Source: SURF-32 sp964648365
GTDB taxonomy: Bacteria > Planctomycetota > Phycisphaerae > UBA1845
Direction of reading: 5' to 3'
Length of the DNA: 19,900 bases
NCBI GenBank assembly: GCA_964648365.1
Contig: CAZYLK010000110.1
Location: 1-19,900, forward strand
The notes below the pieces were generated by a model, which saw nothing but the letters and a program-made list of their open reading frames with translations, was not told where the DNA came from and did no database searches. The translations under genes were made by a program, and so were the position numbers. How positions within the stretch are numbered: position 1 is the first letter of the stretch; the number at the start of each line of letters is the position of its first letter. Shown here piece after piece: positions 13,231-19,900 of the stretch.

Positions 13231-15846
13231 CTACGACCCGTCTGATGGCGGGGTCTCCTCGGCAGAGCCGCGCGTGGGACGCCCGCGCCGCGGTTCGGCG
13301 CCTGAGTCGCCAGGAGAGTCCTCAGGCGTGCGCTTGATCGCGTCGATCGCCCGCGTCAGCGAGCGCTGGAGCCGATCTTCCGGGTTGTTGTCGTCGACCA
13401 TTTTCCGAAGCGCCGGCAACGCGTCCGACGCGTCGGGGCCGAGGTCCGACAGCGCCGAGAGCGCCGAATAAAGTGTCCGGCGCGACTCCTCATCGTCGAC
13501 GTACCCGGCGATCGTCTCCACGACCCGCTTGACCGGCTCGCCGGACAGTTCGGCGTTGCGTTTCAGCGCTACGGCGGCGGCGAAGGCGGCCCGGCGCAGT
13601 TCGTTCGGACGGCCCCGGCGCGTCCAGTCCAGAATCGGATCGAGCGCAGCCGCGTCCTTGAGTTCGCCCATCGCCTCGATCACCGCCCGCCGGATCATCT
13701 CCTGGTGCGAGTCCCGCGCCAGCAGCGGCGTCAGCGCGTCAAGGCTGACCTTCCCCTTTGCGACCTTCGCCCAGGCCTCGACGGCCGCGGCCTCCACGCG
13801 ATAGCTTGCGTCGCCCTCACGCACGACGGCGGCCAGCAGCGCCTCCGCCGCCTCGTCCTTTTCAAATTCACCCAGTGCATCGACGACGGCGCGGCGGACT
13901 CGCGCGTCCGCGTCCTTTGCCGCGCCAAGCAACGCATCGCGCGCCTCGACGCTGCGAATGTCGCCCAGGGCTCGGGCCAGGTCGGACTTGACGGCGTGGA
14001 ACGGCTCCTTCGCGAACGCCGCGATCAGCGCCGCGTCGTAGACGTCGTCTTTCGCATCCACCATCACCTTGATGGTCCGCATCCGCCCGACCGGGTTCGG
14101 ATCGCCGGTCAGTTGAGCGATCCACAGATCGCGCGGCTTGTCCTCCACAGCTTCCATCAGCACGACGTTGTTCGGGTCGAACCGCACCATCTCGGGGGGG
14201 GCCGGCAGCGGCAGGGAGAACTGGTGCTTGCGATCGCGCACCTCGCGGGTGATGAGCGCCGGCGCCTGTCCGGGAAGGTGAAAAGCCATCTCCAGCGGGA
14301 AGGTAAACGGATCGGCTTTCTGCGTCTGTTCGACCGTCACATCGGCCGTGCCGTCCAACGGGTTCCACGCATAGCTGATCGTCAGCTCCGGATGCCCCTC
14401 GCGCTCCACCCAGTCGTAGAAGAACCGCTCCAGCGAGCGCCCGGTGACGCGCTCCATCACGCGGCGGAAGTCGTGCGTCTCGACCGGCTGATGACGGAAC
14501 TCGGTCAGGTATTGCTTCAGCCCGGCGAAAAACGGCTCGTCGCCCACGCGATGCCGCAGCATGTGGAGAATCCACCCGCCCTTGGGGTAGGCCCGCCCGT
14601 CGAACATCTCGCCCGGCGAGCCGTAAGCGCGGTCCATCACCGGCCGCGACCGCCCCGACCCGTGCGCCCGTCGCTCGTCGCGATACAGCGTGAGCTGATA
14701 TTCCTCCCAGCCCAGGTTGTGCTCATCCCACAGCGCTTCGCTGTAGGTCGCAAAGCCCTCGTTGAGCCACAGATGCGACCAGTTGCGGCAGGTCACCAGA
14801 TCGCCGAACCACTGGTGCCCCAGTTCGTGAGCGACCAGCCCGTCGCTGCTGGTGTCGATGTGCGCCCGCTTGTCGTGCAGCGTGCCGGTGCCCAGGGTCG
14901 TCGCGCTGGTATTTTCCATGCCGCCGCCGAAATGCTCGGCGCAGACCTGCGCGTACTTCTCCCACGGATACTCGACGCCGAAACGCTCGCTGAAAAAGTC
15001 GAGCATCCGGACCGTGTTGCCGAACGAGTTCGCCACGTCGTCCTTGTGACGCGGCGGAACGTAGTACGTCACCGGCCGGCCGCGCCAACTCTCCTGCTCG
15101 ACGTGAAACCTGCTGACCACCAGCGTCACCAGGTAGATCACGTGCGGCTGCGACTGCTTCCAGTGAAAGGTCGTGGTCGGGTCCGGATTGTCGACCCTGG
15201 AAAGCAGGGCACCGTTCGAGACGGCCTCGTAGCCGTCAGGCACGGTCGCGACGATCTCCGTAGTCTGAAATTCGCCGGGATGATCGAAGCAGGGTATCCA
15301 ATGTCGATTCGTCGTCGCCTCGCCCTGCGACCACATCGTGTGTTCGATCTCCGGCTCCGCCTCCGAGGGGTGGAAGAAGAAAAGCCCGTCGGAAGGATCC
15401 TTGACCGCGTAGGAAATCACCACCCGCGCGGACTCGCCCGGGTTCAGCGGCGAATCCCCCGTCAGGATCGTGATCGACCGGTCGTCGTTGACGTAGCGGG
15501 CGTCCGCGGCCGCCCCCCCTCCGCGAGCCATCCGAACCGATGAAACGGCGAAGTCGACCGCGTCGAATCGGATCGAGTCGACCTGGCGCAGCGCCGTCAC
15601 GTCAATCGTGGCCACGCCGTCGACGGCATCGTCAAACAAATGCACGTTCAGATCGAGGCGGATGTGCGTCAGATCGACCGGACGATCCTCGGCGAACCGG
15701 CTGGCCCCGCCCTGGGCCGCCGCGCCGCCGGCGATGAGCGACAAGGTCAGGAGAACGACACCGACGCTCGCAACGACGCGGCTGGCAGGCGAGTGCGGTG
15801 CGCACGGTGGGTCGGCGAGTCGACTCGGATTCGATGCGGTATTCAA
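13231..15846 (-). CDS. Exported M1-family zinc metallopeptidase with C-terminal HEAT repeats
   Basis: The 871-aa protein starts at a TTG (15844-15846), supported by GGAGG (15855-15859) with an 8-nt spacer. Residues 22-45 form a signal peptide (VVASVGVVLLTLSLIAGGAA, then AQ), so it acts outside the cytoplasmic membrane. The M1 core has the exopeptidase motif GGGMEN (307-312) and the zinc site HELGHQWFGD (H340, E341, H344) with the third ligand E363 in LNEGFATY, 19 residues on as expected. A Tyr in GRAYPKGGW near 420 fits the transition-state residue. From about residue 610 the protein turns into helical HEAT-like repeats (ARDALLGAAKDADARVRRAV, VVDALGEFEKDEAAEALLAA and others). The last 35 residues (IKRTPEDSPGDSGAEPRRGR onward) are disordered and are encoded antisense to the second copy of the dat 3' end. 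Confidence 0.94.
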   Translation of the reverse strand: MNTASNPSRLADPPCAPHSPASRVVASVGVVLLTLSLIAGGAAAQGGASRFAEDRPVDLTHIRLDLNVHLFDDAVDGVATIDVTALRQVDSIRFDAVDFAVSSVRMARGGGAAADARYVNDDRSITILTGDSPLNPGESARVVISYAVKDPSDGLFFFHPSEAEPEIEHTMWSQGEATTNRHWIPCFDHPGEFQTTEIVATVPDGYEAVSNGALLSRVDNPDPTTTFHWKQSQPHVIYLVTLVVSRFHVEQESWRGRPVTYYVPPRHKDDVANSFGNTVRMLDFFSERFGVEYPWEKYAQVCAEHFGGGMENTSATTLGTGTLHDKRAHIDTSSDGLVAHELGHQWFGDLVTCRNWSHLWLNEGFATYSEALWDEHNLGWEEYQLTLYRDERRAHGSGRSRPVMDRAYGSPGEMFDGRAYPKGGWILHMLRHRVGDEPFFAGLKQYLTEFRHQPVETHDFRRVMERVTGRSLERFFYDWVEREGHPELTISYAWNPLDGTADVTVEQTQKADPFTFPLEMAFHLPGQAPALITREVRDRKHQFSLPLPAPPEMVRFDPNNVVLMEAVEDKPRDLWIAQLTGDPNPVGRMRTIKVMVDAKDDVYDAALIAAFAKEPFHAVKSDLARALGDIRSVEARDALLGAAKDADARVRRAVVDALGEFEKDEAAEALLAAVVREGDASYRVEAAAVEAWAKVAKGKVSLDALTPLLARDSHQEMIRRAVIEAMGELKDAAALDPILDWTRRGRPNELRRAAFAAAVALKRNAELSGEPVKRVVETIAGYVDDEESRRTLYSALSALSDLGPDASDALPALRKMVDDNNPEDRLQRSLTRAIDAIKRTPEDSPGDSGAEPRRGRPTRGSAEETPPSDGS
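13233..13337. repeat. Copy 2 of the 105-nt direct repeat (3' end of the M1 peptidase)
   Basis: It differs from copy 1 at 15 positions. In the dat frame it still reads TTRLMAGSPRQSRAWDARAA and onward to a TGA, 27 of 34 residues identical to the dat tail. It has no dat body before it, so that frame is not expected to be translated. On the minus strand it supplies the final 35 codons of the peptidase, whose TAG (13231-13233) overlaps the first base. Confidence 0.95.
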
Positions 15847-16179
15847 GTCCAGTTCCTCCGGTTTCGAGAGGGCCGCCGGACAGCCAGACGGCTGTCGGCG
15901 GCGTCACTGTAGCTGGTTCGACGGCCGGACGGAACCGTCGAAACGAGGCCTGACGGCCCGCCCCACCCCCAGCGCGTGCGAACAACCGCCTAACGCGGGG
16001 TCGGATTTGTTGAAGCCGGCTATTGGCGCGAGCCGATTGCCACGTACGATGTGCATCATCGCGAACCGGGGGCGTCGAACATCGGCGCGGTGTTCGACCC
16101 TCGGCCGGGAAGTCGCGCCGGTCCGACGCGGCGCGCGCAGATCTGTCGATATTTTTTTGCTTCGCATTGGAGGATCACG
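15847..16179. other. Divergent promoter region of the peptidase and barrel-like genes
   Basis: No gene is seen in these 333 nt. It must hold start signals for both flanking genes. An 8-bp perfect inverted repeat, TTCGACGG (15917-15924) and CCGTCGAA (15935-15942), has a 10-nt centre and could be an operator or a small hairpin. A candidate promoter for the rightward gene is TTGGCG (16023-16028), 16 nt, TACGAT (16045-16050). Confidence 0.45.
16023..16050 (+). promoter_or_regulatory. Weak candidate promoter of the barrel-like gene
   Basis: TTGGCG and TACGAT, each 4 of 6 to consensus, are spaced by 16 nt. This would give a leader of roughly 120 nt. The evidence is hexamer match only. Confidence 0.28.
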
Positions 16180-17028
16180 ATGAATCGTCTATTGGCACTC
16201 GTGCTTGCATTGGCCCTCGGCGCAGTGACGCCCGGCGCGGCCGCACAGGAGCAGGAGACGGAATCCACCACCACCACGACCACGACCACCACAACGACCA
16301 GCAGTGGAGAGTACTACCTCTTCGGGCCGTTTAACGTGGACGACGCCAACCCGGTTCCGGCCGGTCAGCTCGACCTGCGGTTGCGGTACGACTGGACCAC
16401 CGGCCGCGACCGTCCCAATGCAGACGACGATCACGTCGTCGGCGCGACGCTCCTGTGGGGTGCTGCCACCAACTTCGAGGTCAGCCTCGATCTGCCCGTC
16501 AACCTGGGTGACGGCGGAGACATGGACGGCGGCTTCGACGGCAACGGCGACGTCTACCTGGGCCTGCTCTACCGCTTCCTGGAGGACCAGGGCGACTGGA
16601 TGCCCGCCATGGCCTTCTCGTTCACGGCCCGCATCCCGACTGGTGATCGCTCCAGCGGGATCGACGGCGATTTCCGCCTGCTGATGACCAAGGAGTACGA
16701 CTCCGGCCTGCGGTCACACCTGAACGGGTTCATGATCACCGCCAACGGCAACAACGACCCCGACACGCGCCACTTCCAGTGGGGCGTGGTGGTCGGCATG
16801 GACGGCCCGCTGTGTGCCGACGGCGCGGTGCGCTGGGTCGCGGACTACATGCATCGCAGCAGCTATCACTACGGTGAGAGCAACGGACACATCCTCGAAA
16901 TCGGCACCGAGTGGACGCCGGCGGACAACTGCAAGCTGGGCCTGGCCGCCCAGTTCGCACTCGACCACAACGGCGAAGTGCCCGACTACGGCGCCCGCCT
17001 GAACTGGAGCTACACGCTGATGCGCTGA
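16180..17028 (+). CDS. Exported beta-barrel-like envelope protein with a poly-Thr linker
   Basis: The 282-aa protein starts at ATG 16180, fixed by GGAGG (16169-16173) with a 6-nt spacer. Residues 1-22 are a signal peptide ending AAA before QEQ. A run of eleven Thr (30-40) then joins the export signal region to the body. The body shows alternating short strands rich in aromatic and Gly/Asp residues (GQLDLRLRYDWTTG, FEVSLDLPVNLG, GDVYLGLLYRFLED, AMAFSFTARIPTGD, WVADYMHRSSYHYG). The last strand is ARLNWSYTLMR. This pattern fits an outer-membrane beta-barrel of the kind often labelled transporter or meta-pathway protein. The final residue is Arg rather than the Phe usual for BAM substrates, so the barrel assignment is not firm. 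It is transcribed alone and ends in a strong terminator. Confidence 0.8.
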   Translation: MNRLLALVLALALGAVTPGAAAQEQETESTTTTTTTTTTTSSGEYYLFGPFNVDDANPVPAGQLDLRLRYDWTTGRDRPNADDDHVVGATLLWGAATNFEVSLDLPVNLGDGGDMDGGFDGNGDVYLGLLYRFLEDQGDWMPAMAFSFTARIPTGDRSSGIDGDFRLLMTKEYDSGLRSHLNGFMITANGNNDPDTRHFQWGVVVGMDGPLCADGAVRWVADYMHRSSYHYGESNGHILEIGTEWTPADNCKLGLAAQFALDHNGEVPDYGARLNWSYTLMR

Positions 17029-17060
17029 TCGGAGCGCTCGGCGAATCGGTAGACACGACC

Positions 17061-17105
17061 GGCGCCGCGGACTGCCTTCGGGCGGCGCGGTGCCGCTTTT
17101 TTTTT
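17061..17105 (+). terminator. Rho-independent terminator of the barrel-like gene
   Basis: GGCGCCGCG (17061-17069) pairs with CGCGGTGCC (17086-17094, one G-U). After a GA bulge, CTGCC pairs with GGCGG around a TTCG tetraloop. A run of nine T follows (17097-17105). It begins 32 nt after the stop codon. Confidence 0.93.
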
Positions 17106-17170
17106 GCCGGCATCGGGGGACGCGACCGGGCGCCGCTCCTGGACCCGGCCGCCTTGTTGAGGCGGGATGA

Positions 17171-17983
17171 ATGCGCATCGGCGTGCTCACAGCGACGGAC
17201 GTCCGGCACCGGTTCGTCGTGAACCGGCTGCGGGCGTCGCTGAACGTCGTCGCGGCCGCGTACGAGCAGACCGGCTACGCGCCGGTATCCGTCGCCGATC
17301 AGGACGGGCTTTCAGACGTCGAGCGGGCGCTGGTGCGACACCATTTCGAGGAACGGCGCCGTCAGGAAGAGCGCTACTTCGGACACAACGCTGAACCCGC
17401 TTGCTCAACCGCCGACTTTCGCGTCGCCGAGCTGTCTCCCGGTACGCTCAATTCAGCCGCTACGCTGGCGTTTCTGCAAGCCGCAAGCGTTGATGCCGTC
17501 ATCATCTACGGCACCAACCTGATCCGCGAGCCGTTGCTGTCCGCCTACGCGGGCCGCATGATCAACCTGCATCTGGGCCTCTCGCCTTACTACCGCGGCA
17601 CCGCGACGAACTTCTACCCGCTCGTGAACGACGAGCCTGAGTACGTCGGCGCAACGATCCACCTGATCGACGCCGGGATCGACTCGGGTCCGATCATCGG
17701 CCACGCGCGCCCGCAGATCACGCCGGACGACATGCCCCACACGATCGGGTGCAAGGCCATCCTTGCCGGGCTGGACCGGCTGATCGTGGCGGCACGGGCC
17801 CTGGAGTCGGGACGACTGGTCACGGTGCCGCAGTGGCCCGCGCCCCGCCCGCGGATCTACCTGCGCCGGGACTACCGGCCGCAGCACGTCGTGCAGCTCT
17901 ATCGCCTGCTTGAAGAAGGGTTGATCCCGAAGTACCTGCGGCGCGCGTCACACGTCGCGCCGCGGGTCCGGCTGGTGGATTGA
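17171..17983 (+). CDS. Formyltransferase-domain protein (methionyl-tRNA/sugar formyltransferase family)
   Basis: The 270-aa protein starts at ATG 17171 with GAGG 8 nt upstream. It belongs to the folate-dependent formyltransferase superfamily (PurN, Fmt, ArnA N-domain, sugar N-formyltransferases). The catalytic triad is visible as N132 and H134 in INLHLGLSPYYRGTATNFYP, and D171 in DAGIDSGPII, spaced as in PurN. The usual HxSxLPxxxG loop appears as HLGLSPYYRG. The N-terminal 80 residues (MRIGVLTATDVRHRFVVNRL, then a long charged helix) differ from PurN, and the C-terminal OB domain of Fmt is missing. It is therefore probably neither classic Fmt nor PurN. The acceptor may be an amino sugar, but no sugar-pathway genes are adjacent. 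It is convergent with the HIT gene, with only 9 nt between the stops. Confidence 0.87.
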   Translation: MRIGVLTATDVRHRFVVNRLRASLNVVAAAYEQTGYAPVSVADQDGLSDVERALVRHHFEERRRQEERYFGHNAEPACSTADFRVAELSPGTLNSAATLAFLQAASVDAVIIYGTNLIREPLLSAYAGRMINLHLGLSPYYRGTATNFYPLVNDEPEYVGATIHLIDAGIDSGPIIGHARPQITPDDMPHTIGCKAILAGLDRLIVAARALESGRLVTVPQWPAPRPRIYLRRDYRPQHVVQLYRLLEEGLIPKYLRRASHVAPRVRLVD

Positions 17984-17992
17984 CGGAGGGGA

Positions 17993-18418
17993 CTACTCGT
18001 TGAGCGCGGCCACCACCGCCGACTGAATCCGGTCGGCCTCGCCGTCGCCGTACGCGCCGGTGACCCAGCGGAAGCCGAGTCCGTCGTCGCCGCGCCGCGG
18101 GATGATATGGAAGTGCAGATGCTTGACAACCTGACCCGCGACGGCGCCGTTGTTGAGCAGAATGTTGAACCCTTCCGCTCCGCCGGCGAGGCGGGCCGCC
18201 TCGCCCAGGCTCGGAAACAGCCGGGCCATCGCGGCCGCAGCATCGGGCAGCAGATCCGCCAAAGACATCACGTGATCGCGCGGAACGATCAGCAGATGTC
18301 CCGGCGCCAGCGGATTGACGTCCAGGAACGCCACCACGGCGGCGTCCTCATGGACGATCCGGGCGGGAATAACGCCCGCGGCGATCTTGCAGAACACGCA
18401 TTCCGGGTTTTGCGACAT
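17993..18418 (-). CDS. HIT-family nucleotide hydrolase (HinT-like)
   Basis: The 141-aa protein is a histidine-triad hydrolase acting on nucleoside phosphoramidates or dinucleotides. C7 and C10 in ECVFCKIAAGVIPAR form half of the zinc site often found in this branch. HEDAAVVAFLDVNPLAPGHL and LIVPRDHV are typical, and the active site is HLHFHIIPRR with H100, H102 and H104 (family HxHxHxx; the central residue is His102). The ATG at 18416-18418 is preferred, with GAGG 7 nt upstream; a GTG two codons earlier is possible. It begins 41 nt after the rplQ stop on the same strand and could be cotranscribed with it. Confidence 0.93.
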   Translation of the reverse strand: MSQNPECVFCKIAAGVIPARIVHEDAAVVAFLDVNPLAPGHLLIVPRDHVMSLADLLPDAAAAMARLFPSLGEAARLAGGAEGFNILLNNGAVAGQVVKHLHFHIIPRRGDDGLGFRWVTGAYGDGEADRIQSAVVAALNE

Positions 18419-18459
18419 GCGCACGCCTCTCCATCCGGCCCGAACGCGGCCGACCGGTG

Positions 18460-19164
18460 TCAGGCCTCCGGCGATTCGCCTGCCGTGTCGCCGACGGGCG
18501 CGGGCTCGGCGGCAGCCGGCTTCGCAGCGGGACGCGAACCCCCGGCGCGAATCGCTCTGACCGCGGCGCCGTAGCGGGCATCGGTCCGGCGGCGACGGGC
18601 TGACTTGCCGGGCCTCGTGAGCGACGCCGGCGGTTCCTCACCGCCGACCAGTTGCAGCACGGCCAACGCGGAATGATCCCCGACACGGCGATCCGCGAGT
18701 CGGATGATGCGCGTGTAGCCGCCCGGCCGGTCTTCGAATCGACCCGCAACGTCGTTGACGAGCCGATGGATCACCGACTCACCGGTAAACGCGAGCCGGC
18801 CCCGGGGATCGCCGGTCCGGTAGCGACGGCCGCTGGGCATCCGAAGCGCCCGCAGCCGGTGCGCGTCGCTCATGCTGTCATACTCGTCGCGCGACCCCTC
18901 CGGCACGATCGAACGGTCGGCCAGCAGCTTGTGGATCTGACGGCGAGCCGTGAGGCTGCCGGCCACGTCGCCGTCGGCGGCCCGACGCCTGACGGACCGG
19001 GCCAGCGTAATCAGCCGCTCCACGAACGGGCGGACGTCTTTGGCCTTCGTGAGCGTGGTGCGGATCTGACCGTGCTCGAACAGCGACTGCGCCATGTTGC
19101 GGCGCAGGGCCTTTCGATGGGCCATCGTCCGGTTGAGCTTTCTGTGGGCTACGCGGTGTCTCAT
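18460..19164 (-). CDS. rplQ: 50S ribosomal protein L17, enlarged form
   Basis: The N-terminus MRHRVAHRKLNRTMAHRKAL and then LRRNMAQSLFEHGQIRTTLT is a clear L17 signature. The protein binds 23S rRNA near the exit tunnel. At 234 aa it is almost twice the usual 115-130. The extra sequence is an insertion of about 60 residues after position 65 (including SLTARRQIHKLLADRSIVPE and MPSGRRYRTGDPRG) and an Ala/Pro-rich tail after about residue 185. The normal C-terminal part can still be seen as GGYTRIIRLADRRVGDHSAL followed by AVLQLVG. The position 132 nt after rpoA is the standard bacterial order. Confidence 0.95.
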   Translation of the reverse strand: MRHRVAHRKLNRTMAHRKALRRNMAQSLFEHGQIRTTLTKAKDVRPFVERLITLARSVRRRAADGDVAGSLTARRQIHKLLADRSIVPEGSRDEYDSMSDAHRLRALRMPSGRRYRTGDPRGRLAFTGESVIHRLVNDVAGRFEDRPGGYTRIIRLADRRVGDHSALAVLQLVGGEEPPASLTRPGKSARRRRTDARYGAAVRAIRAGGSRPAAKPAAAEPAPVGDTAGESPEA

Positions 19165-19296
19165 GATCTCCAGCCTTCTGCGTGCGCGTCGGTTCCGTTT
19201 TGCAAAGTCGTCGTCAGGGGGCCTGCCGACGCGATCTCCATTGTCTGCTCGCGCCGAGGCGACCGAGCCTCGGGTCAGGCACGACCCATGCGTATC

Positions 19297-19900
19297 CTAG
19301 TCCCCATCGCCCATGGTGAAGACCTCCATGGGGCCGCTCGGCGCGCCGTCATCTTCATCTTCTTCGTCGTCCAGATCATCCAGCACCGAATCGTCGATCG
19401 GGGTATTGTCCCCCGCCAGCATCAGACCCATCTCGCTCAGCTTGCGCTTCACCTCGTTGAGCGAAGTCTTGCCGAAACTGCGGAAACGGAGCAGCTCCGC
19501 CTCGGTCTTGGACGCCAGTTCGCCGATCGTGGTGATCTTGACGGCGTCGAGGCAGTTCTGCGCCCGGGCCGACAGGCCCAGGGCCGACACGGGCATGCTC
19601 AGCGCCTCCGTATCGGGCAGGACGGCGCCGACGCTGCGCGGCTCCAGCGCGGACGCGGGCGACGGCGGCAGCGTCGTCATCATGGAACCCAGCTCGTGAT
19701 AGTAGACGAACGGGTTCAGGTGCTTCCGCAGGATCTTCGACGCCTCCACGATGGCCACGTCGGGCGTGACCGTGCCGCGGGTCCAGACTTCGAGGATGAG
19801 GCGGTCATAGTTGGTCCGCTGACCGACGCGCGTGTCCTCCGTCCGGTAGCGGACGCGCAGCACGGGCGAATAGATCGAGTCGATCGGGATGACGCCGATT
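19297..19900 (-). CDS. rpoA: RNA polymerase alpha subunit (3' part; gene runs off the window)
   Basis: Only the C-terminal 200 or so residues are in the window, and the frame is still open at 19900. The end of the N-terminal (assembly) domain appears as IPIDSIYSPVLRVRYRTEDT and NYDRLILEVWTRGTVTPDVA. The C-terminal domain, which contacts UP elements and activators, follows as LGLSARAQNCLDAVKITTIG then ELLRFRSFGKTSLNEVKRKL. It retains the Arg, Asn and Cys of the DNA-binding RxxNCL motif. The last 35 residues form an unusually acidic tail (DDSVLDDLDDEEDEDDG) ending MGDGD. rplQ follows on the same strand. Confidence 0.97.
   Translation of the reverse strand, partial: IGVIPIDSIYSPVLRVRYRTEDTRVGQRTNYDRLILEVWTRGTVTPDVAIVEASKILRKHLNPFVYYHELGSMMTTLPPSPASALEPRSVGAVLPDTEALSMPVSALGLSARAQNCLDAVKITTIGELASKTEAELLRFRSFGKTSLNEVKRKLSEMGLMLAGDNTPIDDSVLDDLDDEEDEDDGAPSGPMEVFTMGDGD

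Noticed and set aside
12968..13337. A simple 265-bp tandem duplication as the origin of the repeat
   Set aside because: If the repeat unit were copy 1 plus the spacer, the sequence after copy 2 should resemble the spacer; it does not in any clear way. A unit that straddles the overlap, with a decayed spacer, remains possible.
13705..15543. A 612-codon open frame antisense to the M1 peptidase
   Set aside because: The peptidase strand has full catalytic motifs, a signal peptide and a ribosome site; the opposite frame has only low-complexity Arg/Val/His-rich sequence.

Overview
The window is GC-rich, gene-dense bacterial DNA and looks chromosomal. I read it as a member of the Planctomycetota (Phycisphaerae-like or an uncultured relative). 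Three things support this: a short 5S rRNA (about 105 nt) standing alone with its own promoter and terminator; a 50S L17 with a long insertion and tail; and several proteins of types common in that phylum (DUF1844, rhomboid-TPR, M1 peptidase with HEAT repeats). The phylum is an inference from these traits, not from a database search. I see no insertion sequences, prophage genes, CRISPR arrays or tRNAs.

Layout. 160-777 (-) is an unrecognised acidic protein. 1022-1199 (+) is a complete single-gene 5S rRNA unit, followed by a possible 30-residue membrane peptide (1319-1411). 1440-2825 (-) is a Cys/Met-metabolism PLP enzyme with methionine gamma-lyase features and a tandemly duplicated translation start. 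3240-5658 (+) is a cluster of rpmI, rplT, larC and a membrane-anchored coiled-coil protein; infC is absent from its usual place. 5731-7518 (-) holds a small membrane protein with its own terminator and a TPR lipoprotein. 7802-10257 (+) is a glycosyltransferase overlapping, at ATGA, a large protein that resembles BshC. 10377-12104 (+) is a DUF1844 protein and a rhomboid protease fused to a TPR-like tail. 12167-13072 (+) is a D-amino-acid aminotransferase, convergent with an M1 aminopeptidase (13231-15846, -). 16180-17105 (+) is an exported beta-barrel-like protein with a poly-threonine linker and a strong terminator. 17171-17983 (+) is a formyltransferase, and 17993-19900 (-) is the end of an rpoA-rplQ-HIT cluster.

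The main discovery concerns the convergent pair dat and the M1 peptidase. The last 105 nt of dat are present a second time 265 nt downstream (90 of 105 identical, no gaps), and the second copy, read on the other strand, encodes the last 35 residues of the peptidase. Both copies stay open in both frames: each ends the dat frame with TGA and each ends the antisense peptidase frame with a stop at the same place. Of the 15 differences only one lies at the site that is first codon position in both genes; the other 14 lie at sites that are the wobble position of one gene or the other. The simplest reading is that the two genes once overlapped tail to tail, and that duplication of the overlap gave each gene a private copy of its 3' end.

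Most genes here are housekeeping (ribosome, RNA polymerase, D-amino acids for the wall, envelope proteins). They form short local transcription units rather than one pathway.
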